From Nocardiopsis flavescens (lineage in GTDB: Bacteria > Actinomycetota > Actinomycetes > Streptosporangiales > Streptosporangiaceae): 64,000 bases of DNA. Positions 1 to 8,632 of the stretch are shown here, piece by piece. Each line of letters starts with the position of its first letter. Position 1 is the stretch's first letter. A model generated the notes under the pieces. The model worked only from the letters and a program-made list of their open reading frames with translations. It searched no databases and was not told where the DNA came from. The position numbers and the translations under genes are program-made. Location of the stretch: NCBI RefSeq assembly GCF_900141985.1, contig NZ_FQZK01000008.1, forward strand, positions 186,001-250,000, given 5' to 3'.

Positions 1-1417
1 GTGAGCGGACCGACTCGACGGTGTCGCGCACCGCGAGCCGCCCGCGCACCGGCGCCCCGGCCAGCTGGAAGCCGTCGCCGTCGAAGCCGCTCGACCCCGT
101 GGTGACCACTCCCCCGCCGGAGCGGGTGAAGCCGTCCAGCGCCCGGACCGCCCCGGGGTCCAGGGCGCCCAGGTCGGGCAGCACCACCACCCCGTAGCCG
201 TCCAGGCGGCCCTGGGCGGCGACGTCGGGCAGCCGCGGCTCGGGCAGGACGTCGAACGGGATGTGCCGTTCCAGCAGGGCCGAGTACAGGCCGCGGAACT
301 CCGCGAGCGCCTCGTCCCGGCCCCCGCCGGATTCGAGGGGGTCGGGGCGGACCAGGAGCGCGCGGGCGGCGGGGACGAGGTCCCGGTACACCTCGGTGTG
401 GTCGCGGTGGAAGCGGGTGATCTCCCCGGCCACGTCGAGGCACTCGTAGGTGACGTCGTCCGGCGTGCCCATGATGTAGGTCGACGGGTTGGCGCCGCGG
501 GCGATCGCCTGGACCAGGTACTGCGCGAAGTGGTGCGGCTCCTCCCCCGCCCACCGGTAGGGCATGTCCACGAACCCCACCGAGTTGACCAGGACCGGGA
601 CCCCGGGCCGGAAGGTCTTGGCCGCGCTGACGTGCTCGGCGGTGCGCTGGTGCCACAGGGTCCGCCCGACCGCGTTGTTGGCCTCGTGGAAGACGATGTC
701 GGCGCGGTCGCCCAGGATGAGCGGCGCCTCGGGGCGGCGGGCGCCGATGTGCGCCCGGACCCGGGCGGTGAGGTCGTCGATCATGGCGGCGGCGAACCGG
801 CGCCACAGCGGGTAGGCGGGCGAGTCCGGACCGGTCGGCAGGTCCGTGCCGGGGGCGAAGGAGGCGAAGGCCCGGTGGCAGGCCAGGCACCGGCACACCC
901 CGCGGTAGGCGCCCGCGTAGTCGACCTCGTTGTAGGACATCCAGTTGAAGAAGAAGCCGTCCAGCGGGTACCGGTCCAGGACCTCGTCGACCACGTCGAA
1001 GAGGCGCCGCTGGTAGTAGTCGCCGCTGGGGCACACGCTGGTCAGCCCGTTGTAGACCTGCGGTTCGCCCGCCGGGTCCACGAAGCACCACTCGGGGTGG
1101 CGCTCGGCGCGGCGGTGGTCGACCTTGGAGAAGTCCATGCGGGCCAGGAGGCGCACGCCCCGGGCCCGGGCCGCCGCCAGCGCGTCCCCCACCAGGTCGC
1201 CGGACGGGCGTCCGGCCAGCGCGGGGTTGCGCGTCTGGAAGTCCAGGTCGGTGGGGTGGTTGGCGATGATGCCGCCGACGCTGAGCAGCCAGGCGTCCGC
1301 GCCGAACTCCTCCAGGTGGTCGAGCACCCGTTCCACGTCCAGTCCCGCGTCGACCTCGCGCAGGTTGGTCTGGAACATGCGGAACGGCCGGTGCCACCAC
1401 GGTTCGGGGTGCGTCAT
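1..1417 (-). CDS. Glycoside-hydrolase-like TIM-barrel protein with beta-galactosidase-type trimerisation domain (3' end outside window)
   Basis: Open from the ATG at 1417 to the window edge, so the C-terminus is missing. The first 300 or so residues read as a TIM barrel of the hypothetical glycosyl hydrolase (GHL6-like) group, with short motifs such as GFFFNWMSYNE that could hold acidic catalytic residues. A flavodoxin/GATase-like module follows, with GGGVVTTG near the end, as in beta-galactosidase trimerisation domains. There is no signal peptide, so it is probably cytoplasmic. It overlaps the stop of the upstream paralogue by four bases (ATGA), hence translational coupling. The substrate cannot be read from sequence; a plant- or uronate-derived oligosaccharide is an inference from the neighbouring glyoxylate genes. 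Confidence 0.75.
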   Translation of the reverse strand, partial: MTHPEPWWHRPFRMFQTNLREVDAGLDVERVLDHLEEFGADAWLLSVGGIIANHPTDLDFQTRNPALAGRPSGDLVGDALAAARARGVRLLARMDFSKVDHRRAERHPEWCFVDPAGEPQVYNGLTSVCPSGDYYQRRLFDVVDEVLDRYPLDGFFFNWMSYNEVDYAGAYRGVCRCLACHRAFASFAPGTDLPTGPDSPAYPLWRRFAAAMIDDLTARVRAHIGARRPEAPLILGDRADIVFHEANNAVGRTLWHQRTAEHVSAAKTFRPGVPVLVNSVGFVDMPYRWAGEEPHHFAQYLVQAIARGANPSTYIMGTPDDVTYECLDVAGEITRFHRDHTEVYRDLVPAARALLVRPDPLESGGGRDEALAEFRGLYSALLERHIPFDVLPEPRLPDVAAQGRLDGYGVVVLPDLGALDPGAVRALDGFTRSGGGVVTTGSSGFDGDGFQLAGAPVRGRLAVRDTVESVRS

Positions 1418-3540
1418 GCGGCGCCTCCCCCGGTCCAGGTGAACCGCACCGTCTCCAGCAGCTCGACGGAGGGCACGACGACCTCGGCGCGGCCGTCCTC
1501 GATCCGGACCGCGGCGTCGGCGCCGGACACGAGCAGGCGGGCCCGGGCCCCGTCGGCGCCCTCGGGCAGGGCCACCGAGACCTCCAGGGGACCGACCGGG
1601 ATGATCTCGCGGATGGGTCCCTTGAGGGCCATGGGGTTGGTGAGGTTGACGACCGACAGGAACAGCGCGCCGTCCCCCTCGCGGAGCGCCAGGTCGAGCA
1701 GGCCGGGGCCGCGGACGGTCACCCGGTCCGGCGCGCCCAGCGCCCAGCGCACGGCGTCGGCGACGAGCACGCCGTGGTCCGGCTGGAGCGCCTCCCAGAA
1801 CAGGGAGCCGAGGTTGAAGGCCGCGTACACCGAGCGCCCGCCCCCGGGCAGCTCCCGGGTGACCACGGCGGCCGGGCCGGGCTCGGCCCGCGGGTAGACC
1901 TCCTCCATCGGCAGGTCGGGGAAGTCGGGGACGAAGCGGAAGGGCACCTCGGTGCCGGGCCGCTCGGTCACCCCGGTCAGCTCGGTGCCGCCGATGATCC
2001 GGTCGGCCCCGTCGAGGGAGCGGTGGAACGGGTGCTCCCCGGCGAGCGCGATGTAGTTGTTCTTGACCGGGCCGCGCGGCTGCGCGGCCAGGTCGACCCC
2101 GAACACGTCCCCGAGGGCGAGGGCGTCGCGGGGCGCGCCGGACTCGTCGTCCAGGGAGGCGCGGTGGGCGGCGACCAGACCGCCGCCCCGCTCGGCGAAC
2201 GCCCGGACGGTCCGGCACTGCCCGTCGCTCAGGCGGGTGCCGTCCGGCAGGACCAGGACCTTGAACCGGGACAGCTCGTCGGCGGTCAGGTTCTCCCCGG
2301 CCACGATCTCGAACGGGATCCGCGCCTCGACCAGGGCGTGGTAGAAGCCGTCCTGGTGGCCGCGGGTCCCCTCCTCGTCGGGGCGGTCGCCGGTCTCCAG
2401 CAGCGCGACGTCGGCCGTGACGGCCGTGCCGGCGAGCTCGGGTTCGAGGCGGGCGTGCAGGGTGAAGGACTCCACGATGGGGCGCACCCAGCGCCGGTCG
2501 GGGACCATGCCGTTGAACTTGGTGAACCAGGGCAGCGCGCCCTGGGCGAAGCCGTCGACGATCCAGGTGGCCGTCTCCGGGCCGGGGGCGACGGAGTCCT
2601 TCCAGCGGTAGCGGTGGTCCTCGGGCCCGACGGAGGTGATGAGCCCGATGGGGCGGTCGCGGAAGACGGCGCGGCTGCGCTTGCCGTTGCGGCCGGCCGA
2701 CCACGGGGCCTCGACCCCGGAGCGCCCCTGCTTGTCGATGAAGAAGATCGGGTAGTGCCTGGCCAGCATGTCGCGGTCCAGCTCCCACGCGCCCACCCCG
2801 CCCAGGTTCGGGATGAACCGGGCGTGCGGGCGGATGTCGCGGACGGCCTCGTCCCACAGGCCCACCAGCTCGGTGAGCCTGCGCCGGCGCCAGGGGACGT
2901 AGGCGCGCCAGGCGGGGTCGGTCTCGTCACCGGACCGCAGGGGCAGGTCGAGCCCGGTGTCGTCGCGGAACGCGCGCTGCGCGGCCTCGCTGTAGGAGAT
3001 GCCGTGGCCCTGCCAGCGGTTGGCGAACACCGCGTCCACGTCGTAGTCGGTGACGATCTCGCGGGCGACCTCGGTGATGAAGTCGCGGTTGTAGGGACCG
3101 AAGGGGTCGGTGAGCCAGATGTCCGGGAAGCCCCAGTGCTCGACGGGGTCGCCGTCGGCGGTGCGGGCCAGCCACTCCGGGTGGGCCCGGGCGGCGTCGG
3201 CGTGCACGGCGTGGGGGTCCACGCGCGCCATGACGTGCATGTCCAGGCTCCGGGCCCCCTCGACCAGGGCGCCGAAGGGGTCGGTGTCCCCGAGGTGGAC
3301 GCTGCGGTGGTGGTAAGGAATCCGCGTCGGGTAGAAGGCGATGTAGCCGCCGGCGCTGATGCACGCGGCGTTCGACCGGCTCTCGCGCATGACGTCGATC
3401 CAGAAGCCGGGGTCGAACCTCCCCGGGTCGTTCTCGGTCAGCGTCAGCTGTGTCCACCGCGTGGCACCCAGGTGCCAGTCGGGTGAGCGCAGCCCCCCGG
3501 CCGCCGCCGTGCCCGCGTCCGTTTGCAGGTCCCGCCCCAT
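1414..3540 (-). CDS. Glycoside-hydrolase-like protein with beta-galactosidase trimerisation-type domain
   Basis: 708 residues from the ATG at 3540, which has a GAGAGGA ribosome site about 9 bases upstream; the reading frame stays open to 3648, but that extension is Arg/Pro-rich and lies in the leader. The N-terminal 330 residues form a TIM barrel (IAFYPTRIPYHH, FANRWQGHG), residues about 370-560 a flavodoxin-like trimerisation module (KVLVLPDGTRLS, GGGLVAAHRASL), and the rest a beta-sandwich. It is a diverged paralogue of the next gene, with which it overlaps by ATGA. No secretion signal is seen. The family is poorly characterised; hydrolysis of a sugar conjugate is inferred, not shown. Confidence 0.75.
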   Translation of the reverse strand: MGRDLQTDAGTAAAGGLRSPDWHLGATRWTQLTLTENDPGRFDPGFWIDVMRESRSNAACISAGGYIAFYPTRIPYHHRSVHLGDTDPFGALVEGARSLDMHVMARVDPHAVHADAARAHPEWLARTADGDPVEHWGFPDIWLTDPFGPYNRDFITEVAREIVTDYDVDAVFANRWQGHGISYSEAAQRAFRDDTGLDLPLRSGDETDPAWRAYVPWRRRRLTELVGLWDEAVRDIRPHARFIPNLGGVGAWELDRDMLARHYPIFFIDKQGRSGVEAPWSAGRNGKRSRAVFRDRPIGLITSVGPEDHRYRWKDSVAPGPETATWIVDGFAQGALPWFTKFNGMVPDRRWVRPIVESFTLHARLEPELAGTAVTADVALLETGDRPDEEGTRGHQDGFYHALVEARIPFEIVAGENLTADELSRFKVLVLPDGTRLSDGQCRTVRAFAERGGGLVAAHRASLDDESGAPRDALALGDVFGVDLAAQPRGPVKNNYIALAGEHPFHRSLDGADRIIGGTELTGVTERPGTEVPFRFVPDFPDLPMEEVYPRAEPGPAAVVTRELPGGGRSVYAAFNLGSLFWEALQPDHGVLVADAVRWALGAPDRVTVRGPGLLDLALREGDGALFLSVVNLTNPMALKGPIREIIPVGPLEVSVALPEGADGARARLLVSGADAAVRIEDGRAEVVVPSVELLETVRFTWTGGGAA

Positions 3541-3625
3541 ATGGGCCCGTCCTCTCGTCGTTGCCGCCGCCCCGGACCCCGGGCCGGTCGTCGGCACGGG
3601 TGCCGATCCGCGACGGCGGCACGAC

Positions 3626-3656
3626 AGTATAGGCATCTTGTCAGACAAGAATTCAA
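3626..3656 (-). promoter_or_regulatory. Promoter and palindromic operator of the glycoside-hydrolase operon
   Basis: In an AT-rich island, a minus-strand TATACT (3631-3626) has a TTGAAT 19 bases upstream (3656-3651). Between them sits the perfect palindrome CTTGTC-A-GACAAG (3637-3649). The TTGTCnGACAA core fits a GntR/FadR-type operator. Transcription would start near 3619, leaving a leader of about 80 bases. The spacer is long, so the exact -35 is uncertain; the palindrome itself is unambiguous. Confidence 0.6.
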
Positions 3657-3716
3657 GACTGACAATATTTTTTCAGAGGAGGGGCCCGTGGTCCGGACCG
3701 CGGGCCGGGGCCGGGA

Positions 3717-4616
3717 TCAGGAGTCCGCGGTCTCCCCGCGGCCGGACATCCGCTCCAGCTCCAGCAGGAGCGCGGAGTGGTCCAGCGCCCCGTGGCCCTG
3801 CGCCCGGAGCGACCCCATGAGCGTGGCGACCAGGCCGCCCAGCGGGATCGCCACCCCGGCCTCGCGGGCCGCGGCCGTCACGATGCCCAGGTCCTTGTGG
3901 TGCAGGTCGACGCGGAAGCCCGGGGTGAAGTCCCGGGCGAGCATGGACGCGGCCTTGCGGTCCAGGACCGTGCTGCCGGCCAGCCCGCCAGCCAGGACGC
4001 GCACGGCCTGGTCGGGGTCGACGCCGTGGGCGTCGACGAAGACCAGGGCCTCCGAGACGAGCCCGATCACCCCGGCGACGATCAGCTGGTTGGCCGCCTT
4101 GACGGTCTGCCCCGCGCCGGCCGGTCCGACGTGGACCACCGTCGTGCCCAGCGCGTCGAACACCGGGCGCGCCGCCTCGAAGGCCTCCTCCTCGCCGCCG
4201 ACCATGATCGACAGCTTCGCTTCGACCGCCCCCTGCTCGCCGCCGCTGACCGGCGCGTCCAGGACGCGCACCCCGCTGTCCCGGCCGGTCTCCGCCAGGC
4301 GGCGCGCCACGTCGGGGCGGATGGTGCTCATGTCCACCAGGAGGGACCCCGGGCGCATGCACTCCAGCACCCCGCCCTCCCCCAGCACCACGGACTCCAC
4401 GTCCGGGGAGTCCGGGAGCATGGTGATGACGGTGTCGGCCCCGGTGGCCGCCTCGATCGCCGACGCGGCGACCCTGCCGCCAGCGGCGGCCAGGGCCTGC
4501 GCCCGCTGCGGGCTGCGGTTGTACCCCACCACGTCGAAACCCGCGCGGACGAGGTTGGCGGCCATCGGGCCGCCCATGACGCCGAGGCCGATGAAAGCGA
4601 TCGTGTGCGTACTCAT
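3717..4616 (-). CDS. garR: 2-hydroxy-3-oxopropionate (tartronate semialdehyde) reductase
   Basis: 299 residues, the normal size for the beta-hydroxyacid dehydrogenase family. The N-terminus has the Rossmann motif GLGVMGGPMA, residues 120-127 the substrate-binding DAPVSGG, and K173 in GQTVKAANQ is the family's catalytic lysine. It reduces tartronate semialdehyde to D-glycerate with NAD(P)H in the glyoxylate/glycerate pathway. The ATG at 4616 follows AGGAGAAC at good spacing. It sits downstream of hydroxypyruvate isomerase, whose product is its substrate, so the pair forms one step after another. The family also includes 3-hydroxyisobutyrate dehydrogenases, but context favours GarR/GlxR. Confidence 0.88.
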   Translation of the reverse strand: MSTHTIAFIGLGVMGGPMAANLVRAGFDVVGYNRSPQRAQALAAAGGRVAASAIEAATGADTVITMLPDSPDVESVVLGEGGVLECMRPGSLLVDMSTIRPDVARRLAETGRDSGVRVLDAPVSGGEQGAVEAKLSIMVGGEEEAFEAARPVFDALGTTVVHVGPAGAGQTVKAANQLIVAGVIGLVSEALVFVDAHGVDPDQAVRVLAGGLAGSTVLDRKAASMLARDFTPGFRVDLHHKDLGIVTAAAREAGVAIPLGGLVATLMGSLRAQGHGALDHSALLLELERMSGRGETADS

Positions 4617-4815
4617 GACGTTCTCCTGCGTGTCGTGCCTGTGCTCTGTCTCGGTCCGGCCCCGCCGGGGCGGGTGTCGCCGGGGCGGGCCGCCCCGCGG
4701 CACCGCCCGGGCCCGGTTCCCGCGGGTCCGCCGCGGGCGGTCCGGTGTGCGTCCCGCTGTCGGCCGCCGCCGGCGCCGCCCCTTCGGCACGGACGGCCGG
4801 GTGCGCGGGCCGCGG

Positions 4816-5646
4816 TCACCGGGCCGGCGCCGCGGGGACGCCCGGCAGGTCCGTCTCCCGCGTCCAGGCGAAGGGATCGTCGCCCCCGCCCGCGTGCTCC
4901 AGGGCGATCCAGCCGTCGTAGCCGCCGCCCACCAGGTCCTCGACCCATGCGGCCAGCGCCAGCCCGCCCGTGCCGGGCGCGCCCCGGCCGGGGGCGTCGG
5001 CCAGCTGGACGTGGCGGATCAGCCCCCGGTGGCGCTCCAGGGCGGCGGATACGTCGTCGCCGTTGGTCGCCAGGTGGTACACGTCCAGCAGCAGCCCGAG
5101 GCCCGTCGCCCCGGTCTCCCGCTCGACGCGCTCGATCACCGCGACCGCGTCGTCCGCGGTCTTGAGCGGGTAGGCTTCGGTGCCGCTGACCGGCTCGATC
5201 AGCACCGTCCCGCCGATCGCGCCCAGCTCGGCGGCGACGAGCCCGAGGTTGCGCACGGCGACGGCGTCCTGGTCCTGCGCGGTCGCGTCCGGCCGGCGGT
5301 TGCCGTACAGGGCGTTGAAGGCGCGGCAGTCCAGCTCCTCGGCGATGCGGCGCACGGTCCTCGCGTTGGCCAGCACCTCGTCCTCGTGACCGGGCCAGGA
5401 GAGGACCCCGCGGTCGCCCCCGGGCATGTCCCCCGCGTACAGGTTGAGCCCGACCAGCCGCAGTCCGGAGTCACGGACGGTGGCGGTGAACGCCGCCGTC
5501 TCGGCCTCGGACGGCGTCGCCGTCGGAAAGGGCCACCAGAGTTCGACGGCCCCGAACCCGGCCTCCCGGACCGCCGACAGGCGCTCCTCCAGGGGGCGGT
5601 CCTTCATCATGATCGAACAGTTCACGGCGTAACGCGGCGTGTCCAC
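4816..5646 (-). CDS. hyi: Hydroxypyruvate isomerase
   Basis: 276 residues of the AP-endonuclease-2 TIM-barrel family. It interconverts hydroxypyruvate and tartronate semialdehyde. Metal-binding and catalytic residues are visible in LIEPV, LLLDVYH, RHVQLAD and IALEH. The GTG at 5646 is chosen because it gives the conserved N-terminus (DTPRYAVNCSIMMK) and has GGAG six bases upstream; upstream codons belong to the operator region. It precedes garR by about 200 bases. A FadR-like operator lies 45 bases upstream, so it is probably controlled by the adjacent GntR regulator. Confidence 0.88.
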   Translation of the reverse strand: MDTPRYAVNCSIMMKDRPLEERLSAVREAGFGAVELWWPFPTATPSEAETAAFTATVRDSGLRLVGLNLYAGDMPGGDRGVLSWPGHEDEVLANARTVRRIAEELDCRAFNALYGNRRPDATAQDQDAVAVRNLGLVAAELGAIGGTVLIEPVSGTEAYPLKTADDAVAVIERVERETGATGLGLLLDVYHLATNGDDVSAALERHRGLIRHVQLADAPGRGAPGTGGLALAAWVEDLVGGGYDGWIALEHAGGGDDPFAWTRETDLPGVPAAPAR

Positions 5647-5680
5647 AGCGCTCTCCTTCGCTCCGGCACCGGGAGTGGTA

Positions 5681-5700
5681 GGACCGGATCGGTCCGACCA
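5681..5700. promoter_or_regulatory. FadR/GntR-type operator upstream of hyi
   Basis: GGACCG-GAT-CGGTCC is a perfect interrupted palindrome (5681-5695). Its right half runs into CGGTCCGACCA (5690-5700), whose reverse complement TGGTCGGACCG fits the TGGTCnGACCA consensus of FCD-type GntR repressors. The same 11 bases recur at 6547-6557 between the regulator and the divergent dehydrogenase. Confidence 0.7.
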
Positions 5701-5750
5701 CCTGACCGATCGTGAAGCTAGGGGGCGACCCCGCGGCCTGTCAACACCGG

Positions 5751-6515
5751 TCAGGGCGCGGCGGGGTCCTCCCCGTCCCGGGCGGACTCCAGGTCGGTGA
5801 GCAGGTCGGTCTCGATGTCGCACATGTGCGCGGCCATCACCTGCCGGGCCCGGCGGCGGTCGCCCAGCCCGATGGCGCGGAACACCTGGCGGTGCTGCTC
5901 CAGGTAGCGCTCGGCCCGCTCCCCCCGGCTGCGGGAGCGGTGCTTCATCTCGCTCCACATGGGCTCGCGCATGAGGTCGACCAGGGACCGCTCCAGGGCG
6001 GAGAGCACGCTGTTGTGCGAGGCCGCGGCCACCGCGAGGTGGAAGTCGGCGTCGGCCCCGGAGGGGTCGCCGCCCTCGCGGGTGATCCGCTCCTGGCGCA
6101 GCAGCGCCTCCTCGATGGCCCGCAGGTCCTTCGAGGTCCGGGCGGCCGCGGCGTGCTCGGCGCAGGAGGGTTCGAGGGAGGCGCGGGCCACGACCAGGTC
6201 CAGGGGGCTGTGCTCGCCGGCCATCGCCGCCCGGGCCCGCAGGACCGTGGTCCGGGAGTCCCCGCCGCCGACCACGTAGGTGCCGCTGCCCACCCGCACG
6301 TCGAGGATCCCGGCGTGCTCCAGGACGCGGATCGCCTCGCGGACCGACCCCCGGCCGACCTCGAACCGCTCGGCCAGGACGCGTTCGGCGGGCAGCGGGT
6401 CGCCGGGCGGGAACACGCCCGCGCGGACCCCGGCGAGGATCTCCTCCGCCACGGACGAGTAGACCTTGGACCTCTCCACGGCCCGGAACGCCTCCGCGCG
6501 ACCCCGCTCACCCAT
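5751..6515 (-). CDS. FadR-subfamily GntR transcriptional regulator
   Basis: 254 residues from the ATG at 6515 (GGAG five bases upstream). Residues about 17-85 are a winged helix (PLPAERVLAERF, GRGSVREAIRVLEHAG, then the wing VGSGTYV). The rest is an all-helical FCD effector domain with the metal-ligand pattern DADFHLAV and AAHMCDIE. Such repressors bind small organic acids. It is divergent from a 2-hydroxyacid dehydrogenase and upstream of hyi-garR, and identical operator cores flank it on both sides. It therefore most likely represses all three in response to a glyoxylate-pathway or sugar-acid intermediate; the ligand is unknown. Confidence 0.88.
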   Translation of the reverse strand: MGERGRAEAFRAVERSKVYSSVAEEILAGVRAGVFPPGDPLPAERVLAERFEVGRGSVREAIRVLEHAGILDVRVGSGTYVVGGGDSRTTVLRARAAMAGEHSPLDLVVARASLEPSCAEHAAAARTSKDLRAIEEALLRQERITREGGDPSGADADFHLAVAAASHNSVLSALERSLVDLMREPMWSEMKHRSRSRGERAERYLEQHRQVFRAIGLGDRRRARQVMAAHMCDIETDLLTDLESARDGEDPAAP

Positions 6516-6530
6516 CGGCGCTCCGCCTTC

Positions 6531-6558
6531 CCTATACTCACCGGACCGGTCCGACCAA
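6531..6558. promoter_or_regulatory. Divergent promoter/operator between GntR regulator and hydroxyacid dehydrogenase
   Basis: CGGTCCGACCA (6547-6557) repeats exactly the operator core upstream of hyi and overlaps the palindrome GGACCGGTCC (6543-6552). On the minus strand TTGGTC (6558-6553) and TATAGG (6536-6531) with a 16-base spacer make a promoter for the regulator, so binding would cover its -35. TATACT (6533-6538) on the plus strand may serve the divergent gene. Confidence 0.7.
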
Positions 6559-6593
6559 TCGAGGCTCAAGTTATCAGAGCACCCAGGGACGTG

Positions 6594-7550
6594 ATGCGCG
6601 TGTCAGACGGCGAAGTGATCCTCGTGAGCGGCCTGCCGGGCGCCCCCGACCGGGAGCGGGTGCGGGCCGCGGCCCCCGGCGCGCAGGTGGAGTTCGTGGA
6701 CCGGCTCGGCGAGCGGCCCGACCTCCTGGCCCGGGCGGTCGTGGTCGCGGGCTCCCCGGGCCCGGAGGACCTGGTGCGGGCGGGCGCGCTGGAGTGGGTG
6801 CACAGCTGGGCCGCCGGGGTCGACGCGGCCCTGGAGGGGGGTCTGGCCGACCACCCGGCGGTGCTGACCTCCTCGGTCGGCAACGGGGCGGTCCCCCTGG
6901 CCGAGCACGCCCTGCTCCTCATGCTCATGCTCGACCGGGACGCGCCCCGCTGGGCGCGCGCCCAGCGCGAGCACCGCTGGGACCGCTTCACCCACGGCGA
7001 GCTGAAGGGCCGCACCCTCGGCATCATCGGTCTGGGCAACTCGGGCCTGGACCTGGCGGCCAAGGCCCAGGCCTTCCACATGCGGGTGGTCGGGCTGCGC
7101 CGGCGCGCGGACCTGCCCGCGCCGGGGGTGGACCGCGTCTACGCCGCGCGGGATCTGCACGCCCTGCTGGCGGAGTCGGACTTCGTCGTGGTCACGGCGC
7201 CGTTCACCCCCGCCACCGCGGGGCTGATCGGCGACGCCGAGTTCGCCGCCATGAAGGACACGGCCCACATCGTCTCCCTCTCCCGCGGGGGGATCATCGA
7301 CGACGACGCCCTGCTGCGCGCCCTCACCGGGGGGCGGATCGCGGGGGCCGGGCTGGACGCCCACGGCGTCGAGCCGCTCCCGCACGACAGCCCCTTCTGG
7401 GACCTGCCCAACGTGGTCGTCACCCCGCACAACGGGGCGACGACCGAGGCGACCCGGCGACGGGGGGTGGACATCTTCGTCGACAACCTGGAGCGCCGCA
7501 CCCGGGGGCTGGCGCTGTCCAACATCGTGGACAAGTCCGCGGGATACTGA
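6594..7550 (+). CDS. D-isomer-specific 2-hydroxyacid dehydrogenase (glyoxylate/hydroxypyruvate reductase type)
   Basis: 318 residues, NAD(P)-dependent. The Rossmann core is LGIIGLGNSGLDLA. The catalytic Arg lies in SLSRGGIID, the Glu in HGVEPLP and the His in VTPHNG, so the Arg-Glu-His triad is intact. The family reduces glyoxylate or hydroxypyruvate, or related 2-keto acids. The ATG at 6594 is preceded by AGGGA; an in-frame GTG at 6591 is possible. It is divergent from the GntR regulator across a shared operator, and hyi and garR lie on the other side, which supports a role in hydroxypyruvate/glyoxylate turnover. Confidence 0.85.
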   Translation: MRVSDGEVILVSGLPGAPDRERVRAAAPGAQVEFVDRLGERPDLLARAVVVAGSPGPEDLVRAGALEWVHSWAAGVDAALEGGLADHPAVLTSSVGNGAVPLAEHALLLMLMLDRDAPRWARAQREHRWDRFTHGELKGRTLGIIGLGNSGLDLAAKAQAFHMRVVGLRRRADLPAPGVDRVYAARDLHALLAESDFVVVTAPFTPATAGLIGDAEFAAMKDTAHIVSLSRGGIIDDDALLRALTGGRIAGAGLDAHGVEPLPHDSPFWDLPNVVVTPHNGATTEATRRRGVDIFVDNLERRTRGLALSNIVDKSAGY

Positions 7551-7685
7551 CCGCCCGCGGAGGGGTCGGCGGCCCCTCGGGGGGAAGACCTCCCCCGGGG
7601 AGGCCGCCCGGCCGCCCCGCCGACGGCCCCCGTCGCCCGCCGCAGCCGCAGAAGGAGGAAGGGGCCCGACCGCCCCGACCCGCCG

Positions 7686-8138
7686 ATGCCCCTCGCCCCG
7701 CCCCGTACCGTCCCCGCCCTGGCCGCCCTGGCCGCCACCGCGCTGCTCGGCGGCTGCTCCGGCGGAGCCCCCGCCGGCCCGACGGGGCCGGCGGCCCCGG
7801 CCGACCCGACCGCGGGCGGCTCCGGCGCCCCCGCGTCCCCCGCCGGCCCCGCGCCGCTCGAAGCCGCCGACGGCACCGACCTGGACGCCTGCGCCGACGC
7901 CGACTGCGAGGTGCTGGTGTCGGCGGGCGACGAGTTCGCCATGGACGGCTCCCACGGCGTCGACCTCTTCGTGTTCGAGGCGGTGGGCGGGGGCGGGGTG
8001 TCCTTCCGGGGCGAGGGCCCCGGGACACGGATGAGCGGCCGCCTCCCCGGCCCCGACGCGTCGTTCGTCATGAACGGGTTCACCGTCGCCGTCGTCGCCG
8101 TGGAGGGTTCCGAGGCCGTCGTGGAGTTCTCCCCCTGA
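7686..8138 (+). CDS. Small secreted lipoprotein, unknown function
   Basis: 150 residues. A short signal peptide ends in the lipobox LLGGC (Cys about residue 23), followed by a Gly/Ala/Pro-rich linker of about 35 residues and a compact all-beta C-terminal domain of about 85 residues with two cysteines (DACADADCEVLV) that could form a disulfide. A strong AGGAGGAAGG lies upstream. No family is recognised. The layout (lipobox, low-complexity linker, small beta domain) matches the lipoprotein at 53080-53649, without clear sequence identity. Confidence 0.75.
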   Translation: MPLAPPRTVPALAALAATALLGGCSGGAPAGPTGPAAPADPTAGGSGAPASPAGPAPLEAADGTDLDACADADCEVLVSAGDEFAMDGSHGVDLFVFEAVGGGGVSFRGEGPGTRMSGRLPGPDASFVMNGFTVAVVAVEGSEAVVEFSP

Positions 8139-8154
8139 CGGACCGCGGTGCGGG

Positions 8155-8613
8155 TCAGGCGCGGTCGAGCACGACGACGGGGGTGTGCGTCCGTCGGGAG
8201 GAGAAGGCGTCGATGTCGCCCCAGCCCTCGTAGTCGTCGAACCGGGCCCACAGCCGGTCGCGCTCCTGCCCCGCGGCCTCGCGGCCGACCACGGCGAACG
8301 TGCCGTCCACGGTGTCGACCGCGGCCCGCGGGTGGGCGCGGAGGTTGGTCCACCAGGCGGGGTCGGCCTCGGCCCAGCCGTTCATCGCGAGCGTGACGCA
8401 GGAGTCCCCGACCAGGTGGTAGCCGAGGATGACGGCGCGCTCGCGCCCGGTCCTGCGCCCCACCGTGCGCAGGCGCAGCATCCCCATCCGGCCGCCGGGC
8501 CGCGGAAGCGACAGCCCGCGGCCGGTGGCGCGGTAGAGCAGCCGGTGGCCGGTCCACGCCCCGCGGACGAACCAGCGCGGGGGTAAGGCGGGGGTCTCGT
8601 TCCGATCGGTCAT
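8155..8613 (-). CDS. F420-dependent (Ddn-type) nitroreductase-family oxidoreductase
   Basis: 152 residues, typical of the deazaflavin-dependent nitroreductase family of actinobacteria. Diagnostic stretches are GMLRLRTVGRRTGRERA, the LGYH strand, and PAWWTNLRAHPRA, which binds the cofactor phosphate. Such enzymes use reduced F420 to reduce quinones or aromatic substrates in the cytoplasm or at the membrane. It starts 20 bases from a triple palindromic operator and is convergent with the upstream lipoprotein gene. The TetR gene 0.5 kb away is the obvious candidate regulator. The substrate is unknown. Confidence 0.85.
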   Translation of the reverse strand: MTDRNETPALPPRWFVRGAWTGHRLLYRATGRGLSLPRPGGRMGMLRLRTVGRRTGRERAVILGYHLVGDSCVTLAMNGWAEADPAWWTNLRAHPRAAVDTVDGTFAVVGREAAGQERDRLWARFDDYEGWGDIDAFSSRRTHTPVVVLDRA

Positions 8614-8632
8614 GTCGCCCTCCTCGGCGTGC

